Assembly (NCBI RefSeq): GCF_033807715.1
Contig: NC_084599.1
Location: 29,073,625-29,137,624, forward strand
Direction: 5' to 3'
DNA length: 64,000 nucleotides
Source of the DNA: Cololabis saira
Lineage: Eukaryota > Chordata > Actinopteri > Beloniformes > Belonidae
Below, in pieces: positions 41,700 through 54,359 of this stretch (its first letter is position 1; every line of letters starts with the position of its first letter). Below the pieces are notes generated by a model that was not told the DNA's origin, ran no database searches, and saw only the letters and a list, made by a program, of their open reading frames with translations. Both the position numbers and the translations under genes were made by a program.

Positions 41700-42800
41700 G
41701 TTTCCACATTGCTGCTAACCCAGAACAGTTTTGGTCACATTTAGTGAATAATTCCTCACCATCTGCTTGAGGACTGTCTTGTGAGTACACTAATAAGAAA
41801 GAAACAAAAACTGATAGCAGCCTTCCCTCTAAACCGTAATAAACATAACTGTCATGGGAAGGAGAAAAGCTTTTACAGAGCTCGTGATTGGGTCTATTGA
41901 GGAAAACTGGAGGAAAGGGAAGGAGGAACTTACTTTCTGTTTTATTAAACAGATGTCATGATATCCAAAAATCCCTTACCCTACCTTTAAAGATGTGATC
42001 ATAACTGCTCTTTATTCAGCATGGTGTCTCAGTGATGACAGCTGAGATTAGTTCCAGCAGACCCTTAATATTTAAATAATCTCAATGTACGAACAAGGAA
42101 GCGTTAAGTTTCTTCTTTTGTCTAAAGTCTGTTTTTCATCGTGCTGATTTTAGTTTTTACCAGTTCCTGAAATCAAGAAGTCAATATTTTAACATCTGCA
42201 TTTTTGGTTGTGGATCTGTAAAGCTTTTATCACCTTTTAATGTGGCTGACAACATGAACCTTTGGCTCTGTTGATCAATACTGAATCAAACTCGTTGAGA
42301 AAAAAAAACTGAAGCTGGAGGTTGGAGAATCAAAGCTAATATGGATCCACACTGATACACAGAACAACACACTCAAGCTATTTGCACTGCATCAATGTTC
42401 CTACTGAGGGGGTTTTTAGCACCTTATTTACAAGAACATTGCACTGGTTTCTACCTGCTCCGCCTAGGGGTTTGATTGTTCCTGCTTTGGTTCACGTGTA
42501 AATGAAATGTGCACACTGCTCTTACTAAATCACTTCTTCCTGTAAAAGACAATGCAGTACGTACTTCAAACTACAGTTTTTTCTTCTTCGATATTTGGGT
42601 TTTACGCAAATCTAGGGATAATGGAAACGCGATTACTGTGATTAATAAGATGTAAAGCTTCAACTTTCCAACGTTAATTCACCTTCTGTTATTGAAATGT
42701 CACCTGCTCATAAAACATCTGCCATCTCTTCTTTAGACTTCAATCAAATGTTGATTCATATATAAAAAGCTGCACTACATCACTTTCAACCACAAACAGA
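41700..42800. other. DPP9-ANGPTL4 intergenic region
   Basis: Both genes point toward each other here. No ORF, RNA or transposon end recognised. Confidence 0.6.
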
Positions 42801-43098
42801 GTTATTTACTGTTTAGAGAGTTTATTCACTTAGTACAAATGAAAAAAAGCACTTCAAGTGTGGATCAGATGTTTAAAGTAAAAAAAAGTACAAAGTTATG
42901 ATGGAAAAATACATATTAAAACCCCTTATAAAGGGATAAAAGTCAAAGTCAATGTGACTGAATAAGTCTATTAAAACACTAAACTCCCATATGCATTGCA
43001 TAAAATCTCAGGAAATCAATAATGTGCGTATTACAGCTGCTCCTTTCAGTCTTTCAGTAGTAGGGTACTATATGAAGTGATTATAGTTCTCCTGCTGC
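42800..43098 (-). other. ANGPTL4 3' untranslated region
   Basis: Minus-strand sequence after the stop at 43101-43099. The polyadenylation signal AATAAA is the complement of TTTATT at 42821-42826, giving a short 3' UTR of about 290 bases. Confidence 0.7.
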
Positions 43099-45560
43099 TC
43101 AGTTTTTTATGGATGCTGGTGCGATCTTGAGCAGGGTGGTCCGTGGAGTTTCCCTCTGTCCTTGTGCGCTCGTCCAAAACATGGCTCGTCTTCTGGAGTG
43201 GTGTCTCCGCGGGAGTGTGGGGTGTCTGGGAAACTTGCCGTTGAGGTTTGACTCCCCGCAGCTGCTGAACCACCAGCCACCTGTAACACGAGAGCAGCTG
43301 TTTAGGACCACCGCCAAAAAATCTAAAACGCTCAATCACCAGGACTTTTTAGTGTTTAAGTGGACAAACTGTCCATTTTCAGTGAGGTTTTTTAGAGATG
43401 CCGACATACCTGAGAGCAGCTCAGCACAGTTGGTGTCTGCCGCGAGGTCGTTGTCTCTGTCAGCGGTGGAGAAAGGAACACCGACAGCTCCGGCGGTTAG
43501 GAGTTTCTCCTGAGCATCAGGTGAAGACTCGTCCTCCAGGTGGAGGGCGAACAGCTTCTCTTCTCCGTCAAGGTGAAACCTGTAACGAGTGTTCTGCTGC
43601 TGCCCCGCCTCGTCAGAGAGATCCACCTGCAGGGTGTACTGGCCCTGTCTGGAAAGGGAGTGGATGTTGTCCAAACCCAACCAAAACTCGCCTGAGAGGG
43701 AAAATAAATGAGAAAAGTTTATTTTTGTGACTCCAGGTAAATTATTCATAAAAAAAATATATATGAATTCAAGGGACATATAATCTTACCGTTCATGTCG
43801 CCAAAGCCCTTCTTGTAGCTCTCCCACAGCTGGTTAAAGTTTTGAGATCCATCGTGGCGTCTCTGGATGACGGTCCATCCAGCGTCTGCACAGAGAGCAC
43901 AAGAAAACTGTTCAGACACACATCCAGCTGGGATCTTTCTTATTTTCATGCAATTAACGAGAATGAATTTGCACTTGGTGCATATGCACTCAGTCTTGAC
44001 TGACCTGAGGTCATTTCACACAGAACGTTGAAGGGAAGCGAGTTGTCGGGTTGGATCTTGTAGACGCCGCTGACTCGCTGTCCTTGGAGAAACAGATCAT
44101 GGCAGTCTTTGGCCAAACCTGAAAACAGAAGAACACAGAGCTTTATGAGACTGAGGCTTCAGCTTTACTTCTCAATGTTGCTGCTGATGAATCTCTAGTT
44201 TTGTATCTTTTCCTGCCATTATTTCATTCCTCTGCATCCCTGAAGCTTCATGCACAGCAGACGGGTTTTAGAAGCTGCTGCCCTCATTTTAGCTGATCTT
44301 TGATCTGTTCTTGAACAGCTCTGCCAGCGAGTCAAACATTATAAATTCAAAGTGCAAAGGTGAAACCTTATGCTCTTATGTCATATAATGACTCTTCGGT
44401 AGCTTGTACGTATTATTACAGTTTAAAAAGAATTGCTTGCTGGTTTCCTCTGACTGTGATAATATTTTAGATGAGTGTCCAGCATGTGTGGCTTATGAGA
44501 CTCCGTGTTTTGCTGCTGCACACTGTGATTCACTAAGATTACAGGATTAGTGATTGAATGACTGCAAGGGCTTAACTATTTTGGCTGCTGATTTGTCAGG
44601 ATCATTAATGATTTATGATTGCAGCAAGGCTCAGTTGTTTTGTTTCAGGGCTGAAATCTCACCGCTTGCAGCTTGGACGGGCTCTGCCTTGCCCCTCAAT
44701 GCCACCTCTTCATCTCTCCGTCGGTGCGATTTCACTTTTCTCTTGTGGGCAACCTTTGGAAGAAACGAAAGACAGTTTGTCACATTCCTGTTAACTGTGA
44801 GGCAGGTTTGTTATTTCAGAGGTCATCCTGAGTTTCTGGAATGTGCATCTGTTTGGGATTAACCACAAATGTGCAGCTCACCTTGTTCTGCAGGGCTTGG
44901 AGATGCAGACTCTGTTTCTCCAGTTTGTCCTGTTGCTGCTGGATTTTCTCAACCAGCTGGTCGATGCGTCTGTTCTGTGATGCCATCAACTTCTGGAAAA
45001 AGCAGCAGGGGGAAATGTTGATAATTCACATCAGCTTCTCCTGCATATATGTGAACTTTGCAGAGCCTTTTTCTTTCACTAATATAACATGAACGCATCC
45101 TTGTGCCTACCTGGATGAATGAAACTCCTGCTTGATTGCTGTCATTGCTGTCCGGCATGGGCTTTGTCAGCACCTCCTCGAGTCTGTCCATCCTGGAGGT
45201 GATGTCCTGCGTCTGCCTCTTCACCTCCTCCACCTTCACATTCATCTCATCTGCCAGCTCTGTCAGGAGCCTGTCCGTCTTCTCCCCCTCTGTGTTTTTT
45301 GCCTGCTCCTGCTGCTTTCTCTCCAGCTCGGCCACCGTGCCGTTGAGGCTCTTCAGCTTGCTGTTCACATCTTTCATCTGGGCCTTGGTCTTGTCCACGT
45401 GCTCCTTCAGCCCCTGCCCGAGCTGCAGGAGGCCGTGGGCCACCACGTTCACGTCGTCCCAGGAGGCGTGCTTGTCCCGGCTCCCTCTGTCCGAGGGGAA
45501 TCCAGCCACGGCGTTCACCAAAAGGGTCAAGAGGAGGACGAGAAGCTGAGGCGTCTTCAT
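43099..45560 (-). CDS. angptl4: ANGPTL4, angiopoietin-like 4 (complete, 7 exons, 441 residues)
   Basis: Secreted glycoprotein whose N-terminal part inhibits lipoprotein lipase and so controls plasma triglyceride uptake. Exons in transcript order: 45560-45111, 44992-44882, 44753-44663, 44118-44005, 43885-43790, 43691-43410, 43280-43099; sum 1,326 nt, phases consistent. Residues 1-20 are a signal peptide ([20 protein letters not shown]). The lipase-inhibiting motif [18 protein letters not shown] is at 34-51, with the functionally known Glu (human E40) kept as E53. A coiled coil runs to about 187, a basic linker [10 protein letters not shown] spans 191-200, and the fibrinogen-like domain (about 217-441) shows [48 protein letters not shown] and four Cys. 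Human cleaves at RRKR; here the site reads HRRR. The last 35 residues are more diverged than the rest. Family identity is firm; orthology to ANGPTL4 is supported by the N-terminal motif and 19p13-type neighbours. Confidence 0.95.
44294..44306 (-). promoter_or_regulatory. Candidate PPAR response element in ANGPTL4 intron 3
   Basis: On the gene strand this reads AGATCAAAGATCA, a direct repeat with one-base spacing (DR1) that differs from AGGTCAAAGGTCA at one position per half-site. Intron 3 is where mammalian ANGPTL4 has its functional PPRE. Candidate only: both half-sites carry the G-to-A change. Confidence 0.45.
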
Positions 45561-45700
45561 CTTTGTATCTGTAATTCTTGCGTAGCAATCAGTGCTTCTT
45601 CTTGTGTGTGTCTCTGTCTGTGCTGCTGAATGGCATTGTGGGCTTTTTTATAGCTCTGTGCTGCAACAGAGGGCTTGTCTGATTGGCTGCTTGAAGGTAG
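45561..45700 (-). promoter_or_regulatory. ANGPTL4 promoter and 5' UTR (TATA and CCAAT boxes)
   Basis: On the minus strand a TATA box CTATAAAAAAGCC lies at 45653-45641 and a CCAAT box (complement of ATTGG at 45682-45686) about 30 bases upstream of it. This predicts transcription start near 45615 and a 5' UTR of about 55 bases before the ATG at 45560-45558. Confidence 0.75.
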
Positions 45701-47105
<1,405 letters not shown>

Positions 47106-47943
47106 TTTATTTTACAAACATTAACTTTTAGCCTTCACTGAACCTTTAGGATCAGCGGGATCCATGATCTGGGCATCGTGAATACCGGCAACATTTCCAG
47201 ATGGTCTGGTACGTTTTTGAGAAAATTCCCTGGAAGAAGGAAATGCTGGTGACATGAGAGTCAAGGCCTGTAAAGCCTGCAGGCCATCGTAAATGCAGAC
47301 AAACGCACAGATGATTCAGTCCCGGCTGAAATTACGACCTGACAAACCAGCTGTAGAACATGCATCCAGGACAAACGTAAAAGGTCGCCGAGTTTGAAGC
47401 AGGACTGGGGAGTCCCATAAAAAACAATGTGTCGTTGCAAAAGTCTCTGCAGTCATTTACCGTCTGTGACTCGTCAGAGCCGGAATTCACTTCAGTTGCA
47501 AAAAAAAAAGGACGACTCAGGCTCCTGAAGAGGAACTATGATGTGATGATGATGTGTTATAAAGAGCAATAAGATTTTTTTTAAAGTTTCCTGAAACATG
47601 GAGCAGGGATACCTGGTAAAGTTGTGTTTCTATATTTAACTTTGGCACTATCATCTGCCTTCTACACACTTACATCTGTTTTCTGTAATACCTGTGCTGA
47701 GACGGGGGTGGGTTTGGTTTGCACATGGGGAACATAACCGGCCCTGCTGGTGTCACGTAGCTCGTCCTGCAGGCCGCAGGACTTCTGCACGTATGTCCCG
47801 TAGCTGCTCCTGTCAGCTGACGATGGGGAGCACCTTCTCTCTGCAGCCTCGGCCTGAGCGGCCCTGCACACTTCACCATCCCAGCCGCGGCAGGACACAA
47901 TGTTCAGCGGAGAGAGTTTGTTTTTGGACGCTAAAGCTGACAT
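47106..47943 (-). CDS. Putative small gene of unknown family (first and last exon seen, middle unresolved)
   Basis: I do not recognise this protein. The first exon runs from the ATG at 47943-47941 with a frame of about 90 codons (MSALASKNKLSPLNIVSCRG..., SSYGTYVQKSCGLQDELRD, GYVPHVQTKPTPVSAQ). Its codons favour G/C at third positions and it is followed by a strong donor GTAAGT at 47673-47668, with an alternative GTATTA after SAQ. About 440 bases further along the minus strand an acceptor TTCCTTCTTCCAG precedes 47229-47121. One frame there is open to TAA at 47123-47121 (RTRPSGNVAGIHDAQIMDPA, then KGSVKAKS), and AATAAA follows at 47111-47106. The first exon ends in phase 0 while that last frame needs phase 2, so a middle exon is missing from my reading or the last exon uses the shorter phase-0 frame (GIFSKTYQTIWKCC...). 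A TATA-like TAAATATAG lies about 25 bases before the ATG. Real-gene status is likely; structure is uncertain. Confidence 0.45.
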
Positions 47944-47999
47944 GTCTGAGCCGCAGCTCAGCTATATTTACAGCTGCTTCCTGTGAATTGGAATAAAAA

Positions 48000-48634
48000 T
48001 GTGTGCTGACTTCTGCAGAAGTAAATCTGGGAGGTGCAAAGTGTGCAGGGCTGGAGTTTTTGTGGTTGTGTGGTTTTAGTTAATTCAGGAATCACCACAA
48101 TCCTGGCCAGCCATACTTGTTAACTCTGTGAAATGCATCTGGTACCCCTCCCATTTACACTGGTACAGAACATACTGATCCAATCACAATGAGGAGTAGG
48201 CGGGGGTTAGCTAATGACAGGAGTGTCCAAGAGCTACTGTTGAAAAATCCAACAAAGCAGGATTGCTAATAACACCTTCCATCAACATGTTTTGATTGTA
48301 AACCAACAACAGCCGCTCACCAGCGTTCCAACTTCACTGCAACGCTGTTTTGGCTGTGTTTTGTTGATACTTGTCCTGTTGTTGCTCTGCCAGACTGTTT
48401 CCAGAGGAACCAGAATAATCTCATTTCTCAATAACAAGGATGCCAGGTTTGGACTCGGGTAGTTGAAAGTACTTGCCGGTCGGATGCATTTAATTTCTTC
48501 TGCAATTATGTACTTGATGACATCAAAGCTAAGCTTGCAAGCACGTGTGTTTAAAAGTGTACACAATTTAATGGAACATAAAATAATCACAAAGCATTAA
48601 TGCTACTCAGAAGGGTCCAGTGTTACTTTGTATG
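48000..48634. other. Intergenic, nothing recognised
   Basis: Lies upstream of the putative minus-strand gene. No conserved-looking promoter beyond the TATA-like motif near 47966-47974. Confidence 0.5.
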
Positions 48635-48952
48635 TGTCAGGGTTTGACACCCCCCCCAGTTTTTCAGTTTCAGCTCTGTCCCTCCTGTGTCCCATCTGCC
48701 CTGATTGTCTGCACCTGTGTCTCGTTATTCCCTGTGTATATCTGGTCTTGTCATTCCCCTTTTCCCTGTCGGTCCGTACTGTTTGTTCCCTCCATGTCTC
48801 CTCTGGTTTTTTGGATTCCTGTTTTTGTTCAGCCTTTGATCCTGCTCTGCAGCGATTTTGTTTTTTGTTTTTTTGCTAAATAAATCCTGTTTTGTTGCAA
48901 CTCCTGCCTCCTGCGCTCCTGCTTTTGGGTCCTCAACAACCACACCATGACA
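48635..48952 (+). mobile_element. Probable solo LTR
   Basis: Starts TGTCAGGG, ends CCATGACA (TG...CA ends) and is flanked by the five-base direct repeat GTATG (48630-48634 and 48953-48957). It is 318 bases long and contains GCTAAATAAATCCTG, an AATAAA-type signal about 70 bases from the right end, as expected for an LTR with R and U5. The internal region of the element is absent. The superfamily cannot be told from the LTR alone. Confidence 0.65.
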
Positions 48953-49609
48953 GTATGATGTGTTTTCAGTGGGTTTGTGACTTTTGTACATCAGACACGT
49001 TACAAATGACGTTTGGTGGAAGCGGCAAGATAAAAATGTCAGAAGACTTTTTAAAATTAGCTGTCTTTATATTGTAACAACTATATTATCTCATGAAAAC
49101 TACGTTCTGTTACACAATTGCAGTTCCTTGACTGACCACCAGGGGCGGGCACACTGGGCTGCATAGCTAATTTCACATCCATGGCAGATTTTTGTTATTT
49201 AAAAAAAAAATCAGGTAAAATTATTAGGCCAATAATTTATGAAAAATTATGAGTGTGAACTTCCGACTGCACAGGAATCAAACACCGTCATTTTGAAGCT
49301 TAGCTGTGAATAAGGGTATAACGGAGCATAATCATTTACATTTTAAAAGAGAATACATTTTGTTGTGCTGTTAATTTTCCTTGCAGACAGCCGTGACTGG
49401 CTGCAGGACAGAGAGTACCATCTCCAATCCCTCAGCAGTGGAAGTACAGAGGTGTGCAGCTCCATCCTATCCAGTTATCCAGGTCAATTTCAGTTAATTT
49501 ACTTAAAACTGTTTTCATTTAACGTCAGTTATTTAAACATAGATTTGAAAAAAAAAAACCTAGCCTAACCCTTAGCCCAAGTAAATCTAATCAGATTGAA
49601 TCTTCACTT

Positions 49610-49802
49610 AAATTATATTGTACATTTCTGGTCTATATTTTATTTTACTGTTTATACTTTTTATTGTTTATACATTTCATTCTATTTTATTTTATCTCTT
49701 ATATATTTGTTTTTATATTTGTATTGTGTTGCACCAATCCCCATAACATATTCCTCGTGTGAAAACTTGGCAATAAACCCCTTTCTGATTCTGATTCTGA
49801 TT
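49610..49802 (+). mobile_element. LINE 3' tail
   Basis: A T-rich UTR, TTGTGTTGCACCAATCCCCAT, then GGCAATAAACCCC followed by the (TTCTGA)n tail. This is the typical end of a fish CR1/L2-group LINE. Heavily 5'-truncated. Confidence 0.65.
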
Positions 49803-50131
49803 AAATCCTCCATATTTAGCATTCACACGGTGTTGTGCGTCAGAGAGGAAGAACTTCCTTTTTAACAGGAAGACGCTTCCAGTGTAACCAATCTCAGGAA
49901 AGGCAGATATCTGCCTCCACTGGTTGAGGGTTGGTGAGGTTCCATCTCACTGAACATTTAGGGCTTCATTTATTTACTTTCTATACGTTTCGATTGCCAG
50001 TTATTAACAAGTTTACTACAAGCAAAAAGCTGAGCTGTTCAACATTTCTACAGAGAGATCACAGAAAAGTCCCAATATTATTTCCTCATGGTAATTTTGT
50101 AATTATTTTTTTCTAGTTTATTACTTTAATA

Positions 50132-50669
50132 CAGTGGTTCCCAACCTTTTTTCCTTGGAGCCTCCCTACTTGTGTCTAAGACCAGCCGGGCCCCCCGACC
50201 CGTACGTACTAGCACCAATAGAGTAAAGTGATTTGTTAAAAATCTTTAATTGATAAAACTTAACATTAATTATGTTTTTTTGATACATTTCTCTTTGGTT
50301 TACCCTGTACAGATATGACTTCTTTTTTCTCACCTTCATTTTGTGTCACCAATGTATAAAATACGAACAAAAACATAAAATAATTTCTGAAAAATGTGTG
50401 TGTTTTAATATGAGAGCAACATTTGTTCAACATTTTTCCTTCAACAACCTGTCAGAGTAGTAGTATGAATAAATAAAATACTAAGTGGGTTTATACAGAC
50501 TTGGATTACAGTATTCCATTAGGTGTGTTATGATTTTTGTATTTATTTAACATGCGCAAATAGAATTTTTACAACTGCATATCTTCAAAGCAGACAAAGA
50601 TTCGCGCCCCCCCCAGAGATCTCTGGCGCCCCCCCAGGGGGGGCCCAGACCCCAGGTTGGGAGACACTG
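50132..50669. mobile_element. hAT element (CAGTGGTTCCCAACC ends)
   Basis: The left end CAGTGGTTCCCAACC and the right end GGTTGGGAGACACTG are near-inverse. Eight-base duplications CTTTAATA and CTTTGATA (one mismatch) flank them at 50124-50131 and 50670-50677. Inside each end are C-rich/G-rich runs (CCGGGCCCCCC, CCCCCCAGGGGGGGCCC). No ORF. Confidence 0.88.
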
Positions 50670-51045
50670 CTTTGATACAATGCTTCTGGTAGTGACATTT
50701 CTGCAAACTTATCTAATCACTGAAGTAAATAAAACAAAGATAAGGTAGCAGATATTTGGCCTGCAACGATGTCTGTTTTTAGATCAGGGAGGAACCTCAG
50801 TGTTACCTGAACTCGCAGTTTAACTCAGATGTTCAGTTAAAATCGTGTTAAAAATAAGCTGCAGCATTTCTTATCAGAACAAAACGACTTCAGGCAATCC
50901 AGTCACACAGAACCAATTATGTTGAACTTCCAATATAATTAGGTCCTACTGGGAAAATTGAAAACAGACCTTCACTCTTTGTTTCTTTCTTTTTCTTTTT
51001 TTTTAAGCCACGTGTGTCTGGTATGGGTTTGGGGAGGAGGGGAAA

Positions 51046-51048
<3 letters not shown>

Positions 51049-51082
<34 letters not shown>
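51049..51082. repeat. (AC)17 microsatellite
   Basis: Perfect AC dinucleotides, 34 bases. Confidence 0.95.
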
Positions 51083-51084
<2 letters not shown>

Positions 51085-52024
51085 CTGCTCCAAGCAGCAC
51101 GTGCTAGGAGCACTGTATTTGTAGACCAGTGAGTGTTGAACACAGAAACAGGTTGTGCCTCGTGTTTGTTTCAGCACCAATGACTGATGTTTTTTTTTAA
51201 TTGACCATTTTTGTATCTTTGGTTTATTCTTTGAAACAAAACAAACTCAGCTCAACAAGCAGATGATCTGCACATTAAAGGTTTAATAAGCTCACGGTTA
51301 AAAGTGTAATAATACAGTGTAATGTTAGGATTTTATGAAATTGTTAAAAGTACGAGGGTTTTTTCTATAAGATTGTACACTGATGGTTGCTCTCTGTGCA
51401 GAACCACCTCCTGTTTTCATGACCAGACTGATTAGCTGAGTTCTTCTTTAGGTGAGGACGGTGAAGAGGAATGGATGTTTAAGATTGATGGTTCTCCTCC
51501 TGTTTTTCTCTGGGTTTTGGTTGTTGTAGGTCTTTGCTGGGTTGGTATGTCGGATTAGAGATAGACAACAGAAAATCTATGGCTGAAGGTGTGACATGTT
51601 TAACCTTCTTTCCCTGCAGTCGGCCTCCCAGATAAGGTTCAACAGATAAGGTTCAACATCTGCTCCTATAATGTACAAAACACCTCCCTTTTTCAGTATA
51701 CATATGAGTGGATTGATGACCACAGTGTGCATTTCTCTCTTATCTAGGTGGTTTGAGAGAAGTGAACCTCCGGCTGGAAAACATTGTGCGTGATAAAAGC
51801 TTGTATTAACATTTGATTCTGTTCACTGGTTTTCTTATGGTGCACCAGACAAACGAACACGAGGATCTTTCAGTAATAATAGAAGAGCGTATACAGATTT
51901 TAAATTGAACAAGTTCATCCCCTGAAGACTTTGGCAGACTATGTCGAATAAACACGCAAATATACATCAAACTGTAAACCTCTTTTGTTTAATCAAAGTA
52001 TTAAATCAAGCCCTTTAAATGTAG
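51083..52024. other. Intergenic, nothing recognised
   Basis: No coding pattern. A near-direct repeat AGATAAGGTTCAAC occurs twice at about 51630-51658. Confidence 0.55.
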
Positions 52025-52032
52025 TTTACATC

Positions 52033-52743
52033 CAGAGGTGTCAAGTAACGAAGTACAAATACTTCGTTACCTTACTTAAGTAGAAATTTTGGTTATCTAT
52101 ACTTCACTGGAGTAATTATTTTTCAGACGTCTTTTTACTTTTACTCCTTACATTTTCACACAATTATCTGTACTTTTTACTCCTTACATTTTAAAAACAG
52201 CCTTGTTACTCTATTTCATTTCCGCCTTTAAAAAATAACTATCCAGTTAAATTGCGCCTTCCGGATAGAGTGAATTTAGTTGTGGTTGTTTCAGATGTTC
52301 TTGTCCAGTTTTGTTCTTACATCCGTTCCCTCAGATTCCTGCAACTAAACTTGGATGTACATTCCAATAAAGTTTGGATAAATGATAACATGCCTCTGAA
52401 GTTTTACTTTTTGCACCATTACAATACTTATAGGCATCTGGTCATCATATCTCCTGCTCTCTGAAACACATGTTAATGCTCAATAGTACACATATATGGT
52501 TCTTTAATATATTTGCATTATACTAAGATGCATTCATTTTCAATGGCTTTTGTCCTTAATGGGTTTTTTCCCCCTTACATTACTTTTACTTTTATACTTT
52601 AAGTAGTTTTGAAACCAGTACTTTTATACTTTTACTTGAGTAAAAAACTTGAGTTTATACTTCAACTTCTACAGGAGTATTTTTAAACTCTAGTATCTAT
52701 ACTTCTACCTGAGTAATGAATGTGAATACTTTTGACACCTCTG
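52033..52743. mobile_element. hAT element with perfect 8-bp target duplication
   Basis: The ends CAGAGGTGTCAA and TTGACACCTCTG are perfect inverse repeats over 12 bases. TTTACATC flanks both sides (52025-52032 and 52744-52751). The arms are rich in TACTTTTACT-type motifs. The 70-residue ORF at 52252-52464 has no recognisable transposase domain, so it is non-autonomous. Confidence 0.93.
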
Positions 52744-52973
52744 TTTACATCTCACCTTAGACCTCAATTCTATGTTTCTATGGCAAAGTTCAGTTGTAGA
52801 TACCAACTGTGTTTATTTTGTTTGTGTATCACAAGTACATGATCACGGAGCTGCGTGGCAGCCTCTTCTTATAAATACCTCAAACTGTTTCCAAATTATG
52901 TTTATCTTTTGATTCATCGTCTCAACACATGAAGACAGCTTCTGTCACCAGGCTTCAATCGCTCACGGCTGAA

Positions 52974-53036
52974 GGCTGATTTATGGTTCCGCGTTACACC
53001 TACGCAGAGACTACGCCGTAGGTTACGCCGTAGGCC
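52974..53036 (+). mobile_element. One arm of the GGCTGATTTATGG palindromic family
   Basis: GGCTGATTTATGGTTCCGCG followed by CTACGCCGTAGG palindromes, matching the arm of the element at 41197-41316. The partner arm is not visible nearby, so this copy is truncated. Confidence 0.65.
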
Positions 53037-53039
53037 TTG

Positions 53040-53837
53040 ACACGAGTGTGCAGCGTGCTCCTACCCGCACATGTGAGGAGAGGAGAGGCGGAGGAGAGGT
53101 GGAACCGTGGGGGAGAGGCGGGGGCTCGCCGCGTTTCAGGCACCAGTGGGTTAGTGTGCGAAAGGTCGGGCTGTTGTTACGCGTCTGGTATGTTGCATCA
53201 GCCTCCCAGGCAGAAATATCCCCGGCTGCTGGGGCTCGGACGCGCATGGCTGAAGGGCCGGAGCTGGGGATCCATCTCTCACCACTAGTGCCCGTGTTGT
53301 AAAGATCAGTAACTTCAGTAACACACATGGACAACACGACGGATGAGGGAAGTGAAACCACTGAAAGATTAACTATTAAAGATTTGGTTGATTATTAAAA
53401 GTCATTATGAAAGAGGAATTGTTGAAACTATTCTGTCTGGAAGAGTTTGTGATGACGTTTACAAGAAATAAAGAAGTATGCATGTTGAGAGGGAGTGAAT
53501 GAGTGAGGGAGTGAATGAGTGAGGGAGTATGTGTATGATGTGTGGAGATTGTGGGATTATGTGACTGTTTATTTTGTGATTGTTTTTAAATAGATGTAAT
53601 TGTATATTTTGTATTATTGGTCCTAGATATTGTTGTATTGTATTTTATTGTTAGAAAAGCCCAACTAGGGACAGGAGTTGCAAATTAGCAATAGCTATAA
53701 ACTCTATGTGCAGAACATCAGTTGCTGTCATTGTACTGAAACTATGTTTAAACTGCATTGTCCCTATCAACTAAACCAATAAAATAAAACAATATTTTTT
53801 GATGTAATTGGCTTTCACCAATACCATTATGCCTAAT
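53040..53837. other. GC-rich patch then AT-rich intergenic sequence
   Basis: 53040-53300 is CpG-rich with GGAGAGGCGGAGGAGAGG-type purine runs, unlike its surroundings; the ORFs here have no recognisable domain. A TGAATGAGTGAGGGAG direct repeat lies at about 53495-53530. Confidence 0.5.
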
Positions 53838-53870
53838 AGAACAGAATAGAATAGAATAGAATCAGCTTTA

Positions 53871-53901
<31 letters not shown>

Positions 53902-54359
53902 TTTTATTTTTATTTTTTTATTTTATTTATATGAACAGGGAATTTGTCTTCGTTTGTTTCACTCACTGAACCCAGAATAAAGCAAGGCAAATGTATTTAT
54001 AAAGCACATTTCACATGATGAGCATGGACTCAATGTGCTCAAATACATAAACAAACAAACAAACAAACAAACAAAATTACAGGTTTACAATAACATAAAC
54101 AGACAAAAGTATGTCAAGAGAAAAACAAGAATAACAACCATAATTCCATTTTAACAAAAGTGCGATCACCCTGCCAACCATGTAGAGTTTACTCAAACCC
54201 CTGTGCAATAAGGTAAGTTTTTAGTCTGCTTTTGAAAGAGGGCTGTTGGAGCAGACCTTAGTTCCTGCAGAGAGTGTAGTTTCGACTGAAAGCACCATGA
54301 GCAGATCTAGTGTGGATTCTAGGTATGATGAGAAGACTCTTATATTTGATGATTTTAGC
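53838..54359 (-). mobile_element. LINE 3' UTR and tail, reverse orientation (left part of nested LINE)
   Basis: On the minus strand this is the 3' part of the LINE whose coding part is at 54576-55022. It ends in an (ATTCT)n tail at about 53840-53863. It includes AAATGTATTTATAAAGCACA, the start of a familiar fish LINE tail. Confidence 0.6.

Noticed and set aside
43109..43513. Plus-strand frame of 134 codons, and similar ones at 45132-45629
   Set aside because: Antisense to ANGPTL4 exons, where the opposite strand has the splice signals and domain matches.
44001..44015. TGACCTGAGGTCA as a nuclear-receptor site
   Set aside because: It is an everted arrangement lying across an exon-4 splice border of ANGPTL4, where coding and splice constraints explain the bases.
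49386..49460. Exon-like DSRDWLQDREYHLQSLS with AG before and GT after
   Set aside because: Short, no partner exon or family match, and it sits just ahead of a LINE tail.
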